A stretch of DNA of 52,161 nt from Flavobacteriaceae bacterium (GTDB taxonomy: Bacteria > Bacteroidota > Bacteroidia > Flavobacteriales > Flavobacteriaceae): assembly GCA_029248185.1 (NCBI GenBank), contig JAQWJV010000035.1, forward strand, positions 1-52,161, given 5' to 3'. The position numbers and the translations under genes are program-made. Numbering within the stretch: the first letter of the stretch is position 1; each line of letters opens with the position of its first letter. The notes beneath the pieces were generated by a model. The model worked only from the letters and a program-made list of their open reading frames with translations. It was not told the DNA's origin and ran no database searches. This document shows, one piece after another, positions 25,179 through 33,996 of this stretch.

Positions 25179-25508
25179 CTATTTTTCTTTAAAGAACCGT
25201 TTGAATCCCATTCGACTCAAGATTTTCTTTTCAAAATTCCAAAAGAATTTGAATTGATAAAATAGGGTCCCAAGCAGGATCAATAACAATTGATATACTG
25301 GGAAGACAACCAAAATCCGGAGGATCCAATACCAAAGATCTCCCCAGAAAAGTGTTTGAAAGTTTTCTATATTAATGTGGAAAAACTCCAAAACAGGTTT
25401 AGCTAAACGGACACTTAAGGATCCTGTTAATCCAAAGACAATAAATATAACCACCAATTGTTTATTGGATTCAATGCCCCATTTTAATTTTAGACGATCG
25501 AAATACAA
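25179..25508 (-). CDS. DUF6787 family small membrane protein
   Basis: The 109-residue protein has two or three membrane helices (QLVVIFIVFGLTGSLSVRL and YWILRILVVFPVYQLLLILL) and a basic C-terminus (KKILSRMGFKRFFKEK). KWGIESNKQLVVIFIVFGLT fits the DUF6787 family of Bacteroidota; its function is unknown. No ATG is available, and the first fitting start is TTG 25508, so the start is uncertain. It lies 10 bases after the serA stop and is probably the last gene of the serC operon. Confidence 0.65.
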   Translation of the reverse strand: MYFDRLKLKWGIESNKQLVVIFIVFGLTGSLSVRLAKPVLEFFHINIENFQTLFWGDLWYWILRILVVFPVYQLLLILLGTLFYQFKFFWNFEKKILSRMGFKRFFKEK

Positions 25509-25518
25509 AGTGCTATTG

Positions 25519-26469
25519 TTATTTAAGTAGGCTACTAATTTGTGATGCTAATTCTTCACCAATACGATCCTGAGCTTCCAGAGTTGCAGCTCCAATATGT
25601 GGAGTTAATGAAATTTTATCATGCATGAGCAATTTGATTTCTGGTTTGGGCTCATTTTCAAAAGTATCCAGACCCGCAAAGGATAGCTGTCCCTTGTCAA
25701 GTGCATCTACCAAAGCAACTTCATCAATTACCCCTCCACGAGCTGCATTGACAATCGCAGCTCCTTTCTTCATTTTTGAGAAGGCGCTCGCATCAATTAC
25801 ATAATCTTTCTGAGCAGGGACATGCAAACTGATAAAGTCTGATTCAGCTAAAACAGTTTCCATTGTTTGTGTTTTGATCACCACAGGAATGGATTGACCA
25901 TTAAAAAGGGAAACAGTTACGGTGGCTTCTTCCATGTAAGTGTCTGCAGCAATGACATTCATTCCTACCCCTAAACCAATTTTAGCCACCTCTTGGCCAA
26001 TACGGCCAAAACCAATGATTCCCAATGTTTTTCCACGAAGCTCAACTCCTTTAGCATAAGCTTTTTTGAGCCCTTTAAAGTTGGTTTCCCCTTCTAAAGG
26101 CATGCTTCTGTTGGAGTCATATAAAAAGCGAACTCCACCGTATAAATGGGCAAAAACCAATTCGGCTACCGAAGCAGAGGAAGAGGCGGGAGTGTTGATC
26201 ACGTGCAATCCTTTGGATTTTGCATAGTCTACATCAATATTGTCCATCCCAACACCACCACGACCGATCAACTGAAGTCCCGGGCAAGCATCAATTAATT
26301 CTTTACGAGCCGTAGTTGCACTTCGTACTAGAAGAGCTTTAATATCATTTGTATTGATGTACTCCACCAATTGTTCTTGGGCTACATTTACGGTAATTAC
26401 ATCAAAACCGTTTGCTGTTAAAGCATCGATTCCACTTTGGGAAATACCATCGTTGGCTAAAATTTTCAT
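25519..26469 (-). CDS. serA: D-3-phosphoglycerate dehydrogenase-like 2-hydroxyacid dehydrogenase
   Basis: The 316-residue enzyme oxidises 3-phosphoglycerate in the first step of serine synthesis. It has the cofactor-binding loop LGIIGFGRIGQEVAK, the catalytic arginine in NAARGGVIDE, the glutamate in FENEPKPE and the histidine in LTPHIGAAT. It is the short form with no regulatory ACT domain. The position 11 bases after serC supports the pathway assignment over other 2-hydroxyacid dehydrogenases. Confidence 0.9.
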   Translation of the reverse strand: MKILANDGISQSGIDALTANGFDVITVNVAQEQLVEYINTNDIKALLVRSATTARKELIDACPGLQLIGRGGVGMDNIDVDYAKSKGLHVINTPASSSASVAELVFAHLYGGVRFLYDSNRSMPLEGETNFKGLKKAYAKGVELRGKTLGIIGFGRIGQEVAKIGLGVGMNVIAADTYMEEATVTVSLFNGQSIPVVIKTQTMETVLAESDFISLHVPAQKDYVIDASAFSKMKKGAAIVNAARGGVIDEVALVDALDKGQLSFAGLDTFENEPKPEIKLLMHDKISLTPHIGAATLEAQDRIGEELASQISSLLK

Positions 26470-26480
26470 ATTTTATTTTT

Positions 26481-27545
26481 TTAATATTTTTTTTCAAGAG
26501 TTTGCATGCAGTCTACGAGGATTTCAACACTTTCTATGGAGAGTGCGTTATACATTGAGGCTCTATAGCCTCCAACGGAACGATGTCCTTTTAAACCGCT
26601 AATTCCTGCGGCTTTGCAGAGCCCATCAAAAGCTTCTCCATCGGCAGGATCGACCAAATTAAAAGTAGCGTTCATTTCACTGCGATCCTCTGTAGCTGCA
26701 AAACCCTTAAATTTTGAGTTACGGTCGATTTCTCCATACAAGAGGGTGGCTTTTAACATATTTTTCTCTCCTAAGCTTTCAAGACCTCCTTGTGCTTTTA
26801 CCCAGCGCATCGTTAGCATTGAAGTGTAGACCGCAAAAACAGGTGGTGTATTGAACATACTTCCTGCATCAGCATGGGTTTGGTAGTTCAGCATGGAAGG
26901 AATGGCACGGCTTACTTTTCCAAAAAGATCTTCTTTGATTATGACTAAAGTGGTTCCTGCAGGACCCATGTTTTTTTGTGCACCCGCATAGAATAAGTCA
27001 AATTTTGAATAATCAAATTCTCGAGAAAAGATATCTGAACTCATATCTGCAACCAAAGGGACAGATGTAGATGGAATTTCTTTTAATTGGGTTCCAAAAA
27101 TGGTGTTGTTGGTTGTTAAGTGAAGATAATTGATGTCCTCTGGAATAGAATACCCTTTAGGAATATAATTAAAATTGGCTTCTTTAGAACTCGCTAGTTC
27201 TGATACTTCCCCAAATAATTTTGCTTCTTTAATCGCTTTGTTAGACCAGGTTCCAGTATTGACATAACCCGCTTTTTTTTCTAAAAGATTGTAAGCTACC
27301 ATTAAAAATTGTTGGCTTGCTCCCCCTTGAAGGAAAATCGCCTTGTAGCCTTTGTTTTCGAGACCCGTAAGTTCCAGAGCCAAAGCACAAGCTTCCTCCA
27401 TAATATCAATAAAGGCTTGGCTACGATGGGAAATTTCTATTAATGATAAACCCGATCCATCCAATTCTTTAACGGCTGCTGCGGCTTGTTGCATAACTTG
27501 TGTTGGAAGAATAGAAGGACCGGCACTAAAATTGTGAACTTTCAT
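26481..27545 (-). CDS. serC: Phosphoserine aminotransferase
   Basis: SerC transaminates 3-phosphohydroxypyruvate to phosphoserine with PLP. The 354-residue protein starts MKVHNFSAGPSILPTQVMQQ and has GGASQQFLMVAYNLL and the PLP lysine in FYAGAQKNMGPAG. The C-terminus GHRSVGGYRASMYNALSIES binds the substrate phosphate. The ATG 27545 fits the family; an in-frame TTG 9 bases upstream does not. It is followed by serA, and serB is not in the window. Confidence 0.96.
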   Translation of the reverse strand: MKVHNFSAGPSILPTQVMQQAAAAVKELDGSGLSLIEISHRSQAFIDIMEEACALALELTGLENKGYKAIFLQGGASQQFLMVAYNLLEKKAGYVNTGTWSNKAIKEAKLFGEVSELASSKEANFNYIPKGYSIPEDINYLHLTTNNTIFGTQLKEIPSTSVPLVADMSSDIFSREFDYSKFDLFYAGAQKNMGPAGTTLVIIKEDLFGKVSRAIPSMLNYQTHADAGSMFNTPPVFAVYTSMLTMRWVKAQGGLESLGEKNMLKATLLYGEIDRNSKFKGFAATEDRSEMNATFNLVDPADGEAFDGLCKAAGISGLKGHRSVGGYRASMYNALSIESVEILVDCMQTLEKKY

Positions 27546-27670
27546 AGGGTTCAAAGGGTTTTGTTAAATGTTAATTTTTATTGTGCAAATATTGTGATTC
27601 CCTCAAAACTTAGAGGTATATCCTTGTTTTTTTTTATGTTAGAGTTGTTAACATTCCTTTTTTTTAAATG

Positions 27671-28696
27671 CTATAAATTTTCTAAAAAAGAAAGTGTATC
27701 GATTCCATCTGCATAGTCCCATACGTTAGGTTGCTGGGCAGTTCCCAAGGGGATCGCCCCTTCAATTTTGAGTTTTGAAACAACGCATTGTATTGCCTCT
27801 TTATGCACTTGAATTTCTTTCCTCACGTCCTCAATATTTTCGTAATAGGAATAATGTGCACAAGAAATTGGAGCGCTGAAACCTGAATCTTCTTTGAGCA
27901 TAAAAAAGCCATTTTCTAGAAAATCAAATTCGCTCATCAACCACACAGCCTTATTATAGTCATAATTGTTCCCGTATTTGGCATGATTAATTACCTCAGC
28001 ATGAGGGAATAATCCGCCAAAAATTAAGTTTAAATCATACGCTTTGGGAAGATAGATTTTGGCAACATTTCGACACCCCAAGCCAAAATATTGTAAGATA
28101 TCTCTACCCAAGCCTTTTAATTCTTCTTCAGTCTCTGTTCCGTCTAAAACGGCAATTCCATTTCTATTCTTTCGGATTATGTTTGGAAAACTTGAGAAAT
28201 AATGATCAAAATAACGAGCGGCATTGTTTGAACCTGTAGCAATAACAGCATCAAAGTTTTCTAATTTTTGATCTGTGAATGTAATTCTTTCTTCTCCTAC
28301 TTCTTGCTCCAAGAAATGAGTCATATAAGGTAACAGATACAAATCTTTAGAAGCACATTTCACTCGGGCTTTGTGACCACTCAACCAAACACAAATTATG
28401 TCATGAAACCCAACCATTGGAATATTACCCGCCAAAACAAGTGCAATGGTTTTGGGTTGCGTTTGAGTAGGAAATGAGTAGGGACTAAGCCATTGTTCGA
28501 GATTGAATGAAGTCAAGGCTTTTCCCCAACTGGAAAAGCATTGCTGTATGGTCTCTTGAGTAAACCATCCGTTATGGATTAGAGCTTGATGAATTTGTTT
28601 TTGTAAAGGTCCATAAACGCTGTCCTTTGGATTGAAATCTAATAGGTGACGACCCAGTTTCAGGAGGGCATTTACATGTTTTGAGTTTACTTTCAT
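27671..28696 (-). CDS. LuxC-like acyl-CoA reductase
   Basis: The 341-residue protein fits the acyl-CoA reductase family (PF05893, LuxC). It contains the pyridine-nucleotide-binding segments LVLAGNIPMVGFHDIICVWL and DAVIATGSNNAARYFDHYF and the catalytic cysteine in YFGLGCRNVAKIYLP. Members reduce acyl-CoA to aldehyde with NADPH. It is divergent from the ferredoxin gene, an arrangement I recall from other Flavobacteriaceae, but no other lipid genes are adjacent. The acyl substrate is unknown. Confidence 0.82.
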   Translation of the reverse strand: MKVNSKHVNALLKLGRHLLDFNPKDSVYGPLQKQIHQALIHNGWFTQETIQQCFSSWGKALTSFNLEQWLSPYSFPTQTQPKTIALVLAGNIPMVGFHDIICVWLSGHKARVKCASKDLYLLPYMTHFLEQEVGEERITFTDQKLENFDAVIATGSNNAARYFDHYFSSFPNIIRKNRNGIAVLDGTETEEELKGLGRDILQYFGLGCRNVAKIYLPKAYDLNLIFGGLFPHAEVINHAKYGNNYDYNKAVWLMSEFDFLENGFFMLKEDSGFSAPISCAHYSYYENIEDVRKEIQVHKEAIQCVVSKLKIEGAIPLGTAQQPNVWDYADGIDTLSFLENL

Positions 28697-28700
28697 TTAC

Positions 28701-28731
28701 TTGTTTAGGAACTTTTAAGGTCTTATTTTTG
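28701..28731 (+). promoter_or_regulatory. Promoter of the ferredoxin gene
   Basis: TTG at 28701-28703 and TATTTTTG at 28724-28731 are separated by 20 bases. The transcript would start near 28736, within the -7 box of the opposite promoter, and have a leader of about 20 bases before ATG 28757. Confidence 0.55.
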
Positions 28732-28733
28732 CG

Positions 28734-28741
28734 CAAATGTA
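28734..28741 (-). promoter_or_regulatory. -7 box TACATTTG of the luxC-like gene
   Basis: A perfect match on the minus strand, only 2 bases from the ferredoxin -7 box. The transcript would start near 28729, with a leader of about 33 bases before ATG 28696. Confidence 0.5.
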
Positions 28742-28756
28742 AGGAAAGAAATTGCT

Positions 28757-29116
28757 ATGGCTATAATCATTACTGACGAGTGTATCAACTGCGGGGCTTG
28801 CGAACCCGAATGTCCTAACACTGCAATTTATGAAGGTGCTGAAGATTGGCGGTATCAAGATGGGACTTCTCTCAAAGGCGACGTTGTTTTAACGAATGGA
28901 AAAGCGATAAATGCTGCTGTTTTCCAAGAGCCTGTTTCCGATGAATATTATTATATCGTGCCCGATAAATGTACGGAGTGCAAAGGATTTCATGAAGAGC
29001 CTCAATGTGCTGCGGTTTGTCCAGTGGATTGCTGTGTACCTGACGACAATCATGTCGAATCAGAAGAAACTTTGTTAGGAAAACAACGTTTTATGCACCC
29101 AGAAGACGCTGAATAA
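28757..29116 (+). CDS. 2[4Fe-4S] ferredoxin
   Basis: This 119-residue electron carrier has two cluster motifs: [20 protein letters not shown] (residues 10-29) and a second CTECKG...[10 protein letters not shown] that has a longer insertion between the second and third cysteine (KGFHEEPQ). This spacing is that of the Allochromatium-type (YfhL-like) ferredoxins, which have very low redox potentials. An acidic tail follows. The last 26 bases overlap convergently with the YdjC-like gene. Confidence 0.92.
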   Translation: MAIIITDECINCGACEPECPNTAIYEGAEDWRYQDGTSLKGDVVLTNGKAINAAVFQEPVSDEYYYIVPDKCTECKGFHEEPQCAAVCPVDCCVPDDNHVESEETLLGKQRFMHPEDAE

Positions 29117-29936
29117 GAGGGCTTTTAAAGTTTACCAATTCAATATTATTCTCTTTTAATTTTAATTTGCAGGCTTCACTGCTGAAGTAGTTGTAATCCT
29201 CTGTTCTCCACAAAGCACCAAAATTGGGGTGGTCTATTGTAATTTGATTCATTTCTTCACTCTCCAAAGCCGGGTGTATCAAAATGATGGAAAGGCCCTC
29301 GGGTAAATGATCTAAAGTTTTCTCATAAAACAGACTATTTCCTCCATTTTTAAATTCCTGCATTGAGGCCATAAATAGCGATTCAAAGCATTTGTCTTCA
29401 GGAAGATTAAATTGAGAAGGAGATTCACCTGTATAGGAAACCAATGTCTTACTCAGCAGGATAGGAAGTTTATAGATCTCGCCTAATTCTTGATATAAAT
29501 CCAACAAATCCTGACGAAGCCCCAAAGTATACATATGCGAGTCCAAATGCGTGGGTTTCATTCCCAAGGAAAGTGCAAATTCAATTTGGTTTATTAATTC
29601 CAATCGAACCTCATCTAGAACAGCATGATCACGAATTTGTTGTCGCTTTGGGTGGAAATGTCCATTTTTATCCACCAAAGAGGAGATGTATTGGGTTGGA
29701 GTAATCGGTCGAAAAGGATAGGTTTTCCATTCTCCTGTTAAGGTTAGATGGATGCCAAAGTCTAATGCGGGGTTTTTTATGGCAAATTGTGCCATCTCAT
29801 AAAACCAGGGACAGGGCACCATCAAACTAGTCGAGTTGATACTTCCATGAAGCATTCCTTGCTGTGTAGCCTTGTTTTCAGACCAAGCCAGACCAGCATC
29901 ATCGGCATGAATCATCAAGTATTTCTTTGCACTCAT
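29091..29936 (-). CDS. ChbG/YdjC-like polysaccharide deacetylase family protein
   Basis: The 281-residue protein has the YdjC metal-binding start [20 protein letters not shown] and the later histidines in [13 protein letters not shown] and ILIHPAL. ChbG removes acetyl groups from chitooligosaccharides, but the substrate here is not known. I use ATG 29936. An in-frame start further upstream (29993) is excluded, because the -7 box TACTTTTG at 29943-29950 lies between the two. It is divergent from ychF. Confidence 0.85.
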   Translation of the reverse strand: MSAKKYLMIHADDAGLAWSENKATQQGMLHGSINSTSLMVPCPWFYEMAQFAIKNPALDFGIHLTLTGEWKTYPFRPITPTQYISSLVDKNGHFHPKRQQIRDHAVLDEVRLELINQIEFALSLGMKPTHLDSHMYTLGLRQDLLDLYQELGEIYKLPILLSKTLVSYTGESPSQFNLPEDKCFESLFMASMQEFKNGGNSLFYEKTLDHLPEGLSIILIHPALESEEMNQITIDHPNFGALWRTEDYNYFSSEACKLKLKENNIELVNFKSPLIQRLLGA

Positions 29937-29942
29937 AGTAAA

Positions 29943-29950
29943 CAAAAGTA
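29943..29950 (-). promoter_or_regulatory. -7 box TACTTTTG of the YdjC-like gene
   Basis: A perfect match on the minus strand that ends 7 bases before ATG 29936. It predicts a transcript with a leader of at most about 2 bases and sets the start codon of this gene. Confidence 0.55.
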
Positions 29951-30002
29951 AAGATTCTACTTCATAATTGAGGAAAGCAAATGTAAAAGCCAAAAGAAAG
30001 TT

Positions 30003-30010
30003 TATTTTTG
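30003..30010 (+). promoter_or_regulatory. -7 box TATTTTTG of ychF
   Basis: A perfect match whose last bases include the in-frame TTG at 30008. Transcription would start near 30015, about 11 bases before ATG 30026, so the TTG cannot be the start codon. Confidence 0.55.
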
Positions 30011-30025
30011 CCGAAAATAAATTTC

Positions 30026-31120
30026 ATGAAAGCAGGTATTGTGGGTTTACCCAATGTTGGAAAATCAACTCTTTTTAATTGTTTATCAAATGCAAAAGCA
30101 CAAAGTGCAAATTTTCCTTTTTGTACCATAGAACCTAATATTGGTGTGGTGAATGTGCCTGATGCACGTCTTGAAAAATTAGAAAGCTTAGTGAATCCAG
30201 AGCGGGTATTACCTGCCACGGTTGAAATTGTGGATATTGCAGGTTTAGTGAAGGGCGCAAGTAAAGGAGAAGGATTGGGAAATCAATTTTTAGCCAATAT
30301 TCGAGAAACAGATGCCATTCTTCATGTGTTACGTTGTTTTGATAACGACAATATTGTTCATGTTGATGCTTCTGTGGATCCGGTTCGGGATAAAGAAACC
30401 ATCGATATTGAGTTGCAATTAAAAGATCTAGAAACCGTTGAAAAAAAATTAGAAAAAGTAAATCGTGCGGCACGAACGGGAAATAAAGAGGCCGTCAAAG
30501 AGAAAACAATTTTAGACTTTCTAAAAACCGAATTAGAAGCTTCCAAAAATGTTCGTAGTATCCAGATGAAAGAAGAGGATAGAGAAGCTTTTATCAAACC
30601 CCTTCAGTTGATCACCGATAAACCGGTACTATACGTGTGCAATGTTGAGGAGCGAGCAGCCAAATCTGGAAATGCCCATGTAGATCGTGTCAAAGCATTA
30701 GTCAAGGACGAACAAGCAGGATTATTAATTTTAGCGGTCAGTGTAGAAGCAGACATCAATGAGTTGGAAACCTTTGAAGAACGACAACTTTTTCTTGAAG
30801 ATTTAGGCTTGGAAGAAGCAGGAGCGGCAAAGTTGATTAGAAATGCCTATGCTTTATTAAATCAACAAACCTATTTTACAGCAGGAGAAAAAGAAGTTCG
30901 AGCTTGGACGGTACCTATTGGTGCAACCGCTCCCCAGGCTGCAGGTGTTATTCATACTGATTTTGAAAAAGGATTTATTCGTGCTGAAGTTATTAGCTAT
31001 TCGGATTACGAACACTTTGGCTCTGAAGCCAAAGTAAAGGAAGCGGGTAAAATGCGCGTAGAGGGTAAAGAATATATCGTCAAAGACGGCGATGTGATGC
31101 ATTTCCGATTTAATGTATAA
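30026..31120 (+). CDS. ychF: Redox-regulated ATPase YchF (OLA1 family)
   Basis: YchF is a ribosome-associated P-loop ATPase of the Obg group. The 364-residue protein starts MKAGIVGLPNVGKSTLFNCL (G1) and has DIAGLVKGASKGEGLGNQFL (G3). At G4 it has CNVEE instead of NKxD, which explains the preference for ATP over GTP in this family. The coiled-coil segment is in the middle, and the C-terminal TGS domain ends MRVEGKEYIVKDGDVMHFRF. Length is usual. Confidence 0.96.
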   Translation: MKAGIVGLPNVGKSTLFNCLSNAKAQSANFPFCTIEPNIGVVNVPDARLEKLESLVNPERVLPATVEIVDIAGLVKGASKGEGLGNQFLANIRETDAILHVLRCFDNDNIVHVDASVDPVRDKETIDIELQLKDLETVEKKLEKVNRAARTGNKEAVKEKTILDFLKTELEASKNVRSIQMKEEDREAFIKPLQLITDKPVLYVCNVEERAAKSGNAHVDRVKALVKDEQAGLLILAVSVEADINELETFEERQLFLEDLGLEEAGAAKLIRNAYALLNQQTYFTAGEKEVRAWTVPIGATAPQAAGVIHTDFEKGFIRAEVISYSDYEHFGSEAKVKEAGKMRVEGKEYIVKDGDVMHFRFNV

Positions 31121-31140
31121 AAAAAAGTACCTTAGTGTAT

Positions 31141-31782
31141 ATGAAAAAGAAACTATTCCATGGTCTGATTTTAGTTTCAGCACTTCTGGCAATTGCTGTT
31201 GATTTATTCAAATACAAAACGCTATTTTTCTTTTTTAAACCGCTGACCACTGCTCTTATCATTTTACTTGTTTTTTGTTTTCGGTATGGGGGAGGAAACA
31301 GTTATTCAAATTCTATTTTAATGGGTTTGTTCTTTTGTCTAGCCGGAGATGTTTTTTTATTATCCTCTGATTTTTTTGTTTACGGATTGGGTTCGTTTTT
31401 GATTGGTCATCTATTGTTTTTAAAGGCTTTTGTTAAAGAGAGGGGATGGTATTTTCCCATTGAAGTGGGAATCTCTTTGATTCTTTTTGGAGGTGTTCTT
31501 TTGTGGCTTTGTTTCCCTAATTTGCAGCGGCTATCTATTCCCGTGACCCTTTACATGTCCGTGATTATTTTAATGAGTTGGCAGGGAATTGCATTGAATA
31601 GGCATTCCTCTCAAAAAGTATTTAAACGAATTGGAATGGCGGTGACTCTGTTTCTATTATCAGATGCTTTAATCGCTTTAGATAAGTTTTATATTTCGTT
31701 TTCTTTTTCAGGACTGTTGGTGCTTTCTACTTATTGGACAGCAATTTTTCTTTTAGCAGAATCCACGACGCTCAAGGGGTAA
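31141..31782 (+). CDS. YhhN family (lysoplasmalogenase-like) membrane protein
   Basis: The 213-residue protein has about eight membrane helices and fits PF07947 (YhhN/TMEM86). Animal TMEM86B hydrolyses lysoplasmalogens; activity of the bacterial members is less well established. Visible blocks are SILMGLFFCLAGDVFLLSS and FLLSDALIALDKFY, each with an acidic residue within a helix, as in the family. The start is ATG 31141 (an in-frame GTG lies 6 bases upstream). A near-consensus -7 box TACCTTAG (31128-31135) ends 6 bases before it. Confidence 0.82.
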   Translation: MKKKLFHGLILVSALLAIAVDLFKYKTLFFFFKPLTTALIILLVFCFRYGGGNSYSNSILMGLFFCLAGDVFLLSSDFFVYGLGSFLIGHLLFLKAFVKERGWYFPIEVGISLILFGGVLLWLCFPNLQRLSIPVTLYMSVIILMSWQGIALNRHSSQKVFKRIGMAVTLFLLSDALIALDKFYISFSFSGLLVLSTYWTAIFLLAESTTLKG

Positions 31783-31828
31783 ATTTAAATTCGATTCATT
31801 CTCAATGGGCTATTATAGAGAATAAGTC

Positions 31829-31836
31829 TATTTTTG
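31829..31836 (+). promoter_or_regulatory. -7 box TATTTTTG of the SulP gene
   Basis: A perfect match 26 bases before the TTG at 31863. It lies downstream of the end of the YhhN gene and supports a start for the SulP gene after this point rather than further upstream. Confidence 0.45.
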
Positions 31837-31862
31837 CAGCTTATTTAAAAAAACGATATTCT

Positions 31863-33458
31863 TTGAAACCTTTTCAACTCATTGACCGTACCAACGGAGG
31901 AAGTATAAAAAACGATCTTTTATCAGGACTTACAGTAGCACTTGCCTTAGTGCCTGAAGCTGTGGCTTTTGCTTTTGTGGCAGGAATATCCCCTATTGTA
32001 GGGCTTTATGGTGCTTTCATGATGGGGTTGGTGACCGCAATTTTTGGAGGGCGCCCGGGTATGATCTCGGGAGCTACCGGTGCCATGGCTGTTGTAATGG
32101 TTAGTCTAGTGAGCGAAGGAAATCAATTAGCAGGAGCAGAAACGGCTGGGTTACAGTATCTCTTTGCAACCCTTTTATTGGCCGGACTGATTCAAGTTTC
32201 AGCAGGAGTCTTACGACTTGGAAAATTTGTGCGGATGATTCCTCATTCTGTAATGATGGGATTTGTCAACGGCTTGGCAATTGTCATCTTTATTTCTCAA
32301 TTAGGGATGTTCAAAAGTAAGGGGGAGTGGTTAGGGGGAAGCTCGCTGTGGATTATGCTTGGTTTAGTTGCAATGACCATGCTTATCATGGCATTGTTGC
32401 CTTTAGTAACAAAAAAAATACCTGCAGCTTTGACGGGAATCATTGTTGTTTCCTTAGTGGTTATTTTAGGGGATTTGGAAACCGAAACGGTTAAATCTTT
32501 TATTGTAGCCAATGGGGGTGAGGGAATTAAAGCAGGCTTGCCTAGTTTTCAAATTCCACTGATTGCCTTTTCTTTAGAAACCTTATTTTTTATTGCACCC
32601 TATGCTTTTATACTTGCAGCAATCGGATTGATTGAATCTTTAATGACATTAAATCTAATTGATGAACTTACCGATACGCACGGAAGTGGAAATCGAGAAT
32701 GTGTTGCTCAAGGCGCAGGAAACATTCTTAATGGTTTTTTTGGTGGTATGGGAGGCTGTGCCATGATTGGGCAGAGTATTATCAATATAAAATCGGGAGG
32801 ACGTGGACGTCTTTCAGGAATTACAGCTGCCTTAGCCTTGTTATTTTTTATCTTATTCGGATCTAGCTATATCGAACAAGTGCCTATTGCAGCGCTAGTG
32901 GGAGTTATGTTTATGGTCGTTCTTGGCACCTTTGCTTGGAGTACTTTCAAAGTATGGAATAAAGTGCCTAATGCAGATATGATTGTGATCATTTTGGTAA
33001 CTGTAATTACAGTACTTTTTGATTTAGCCATTTCGGTATTAGCGGGAGTAATTGTTTCCTCCTTAGTTTTCGCATGGGAAAATGCAAAGCGCATTCGTGC
33101 ACGAAAGTATGTGGATGACCATGGGGTAAAACACTATGAAATATACGGACCCTTATTTTTTGGTTGTATTGAATTATTCAACAGTAAATTTGATGTAAAA
33201 AATGATCCTGAAGAGGTAATTATTGATTTTAAAGAGTCTCGTATTGTAGATCAGTCGGCCATTGAATGCATCAATAAATTGACAGAACGCTATCTTAAAG
33301 ACGGAAAGAATATACATTTAAGACATCTTTCCTCGGACTGTGTTAAACTCATAAAACGCGCAGAAAAGATCTATGAAGTCAATGTGCTTGAAGATCCAGA
33401 TTATTTTGTAGCCATCGACAATTTTAGACAAGCTCAAAATGCTTTAGCCAATAAGTAA
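31863..33458 (+). CDS. SulP family anion transporter with STAS domain
   Basis: The protein (531 residues from TTG 31863) has the SulP core with [20 protein letters not shown], the [20 protein letters not shown] motif and about 12-14 membrane helices. A C-terminal STAS domain follows (about the last 110 residues, with [20 protein letters not shown]). SulP proteins carry sulfate, bicarbonate or dicarboxylates; the substrate is not set here. The frame is open back to 31734, but that would put the start inside the YhhN gene and give a 43-residue N-terminal extension with no family resemblance. No ATG fits. Confidence 0.85.
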   Translation: MKPFQLIDRTNGGSIKNDLLSGLTVALALVPEAVAFAFVAGISPIVGLYGAFMMGLVTAIFGGRPGMISGATGAMAVVMVSLVSEGNQLAGAETAGLQYLFATLLLAGLIQVSAGVLRLGKFVRMIPHSVMMGFVNGLAIVIFISQLGMFKSKGEWLGGSSLWIMLGLVAMTMLIMALLPLVTKKIPAALTGIIVVSLVVILGDLETETVKSFIVANGGEGIKAGLPSFQIPLIAFSLETLFFIAPYAFILAAIGLIESLMTLNLIDELTDTHGSGNRECVAQGAGNILNGFFGGMGGCAMIGQSIINIKSGGRGRLSGITAALALLFFILFGSSYIEQVPIAALVGVMFMVVLGTFAWSTFKVWNKVPNADMIVIILVTVITVLFDLAISVLAGVIVSSLVFAWENAKRIRARKYVDDHGVKHYEIYGPLFFGCIELFNSKFDVKNDPEEVIIDFKESRIVDQSAIECINKLTERYLKDGKNIHLRHLSSDCVKLIKRAEKIYEVNVLEDPDYFVAIDNFRQAQNALANK

Positions 33459-33463
33459 ACAAT

Positions 33464-33811
33464 TTAGTCTGTTTTTGAAATTGAATCATAAACCAGGACA
33501 CGTTCCCATAAATGAGAGGCTTCCTCAATGAAGAGCATATGTGTTGGATCTGTTTGATACGCGTTTTGCGCTTCTAAATCTGAAAAAACCATCATATAAA
33601 AATAGCTGAATGAATTGTCCACTACATCGCGTTTTTCGGATACTGCGGGGCAGCCCAAATGGTTAGATATTGCTTGGGGATTGGTGCGAATCATCTTTTT
33701 CATTGCCTGTTCAAATGCAGCTCTATCGTCTTTATTTTCAGGGTTTTTAAGCCAAAAATAAACACTGTGAATAAAAGGACCCGTTGTATTTTCTATTGAA
33801 ATTTTTGTCAT
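33464..33811 (-). CDS. Dabb (stress-responsive alpha/beta-barrel) domain protein
   Basis: This 115-residue single-domain protein fits the Dabb family (PF07876), dimeric ferredoxin-like barrels of mostly unknown role. The pattern is FIHSVYFWLKNPENKDDRAA at the first strand, then a helix, SYFYMMVFSDLEAQNAY and DPTHMLFIEEASHLWERVLV at the end. I use ATG 33811 (MTKISIENTTG); an earlier in-frame start at 33841 would add ten unlikely residues. It converges on the SulP gene with a 5-base gap. Confidence 0.8.
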   Translation of the reverse strand: MTKISIENTTGPFIHSVYFWLKNPENKDDRAAFEQAMKKMIRTNPQAISNHLGCPAVSEKRDVVDNSFSYFYMMVFSDLEAQNAYQTDPTHMLFIEEASHLWERVLVYDSISKTD

Positions 33812-33996
33812 TGTAGAAGGAAATGTAAGTTTGTTAAGCACTAAATATAGGAATAAACAGCTATTCAGTTTGAAATTTTTTATACTTAAAACAGACCCAA
33901 TAACTTTTTAACAAAAAAGAATATTGAATTGTTGATTTCTTAGTGAGCGAAGCACTTTAGGTTCAAAGATCAATAGTTATATTAGCCTTGAATTCA

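Noticed and set aside
29937-29993. N-terminal extension of the YdjC-like protein (19 residues)
   Set aside because: The -7 box TACTTTTG at 29943-29950 lies inside it, and family members begin near the [13 protein letters not shown] segment.
30135-30473. 112-codon minus-strand frame inside ychF
   Set aside because: It is antisense to conserved YchF motifs, with a composition that mirrors the ychF codons; no promoter and no family resemblance.
33842-33996. Search for a tRNA or small RNA between the Dabb gene and parE
   Set aside because: No cloverleaf, terminator or conserved structure could be seen; the stretch only holds the near-consensus promoter of parE.
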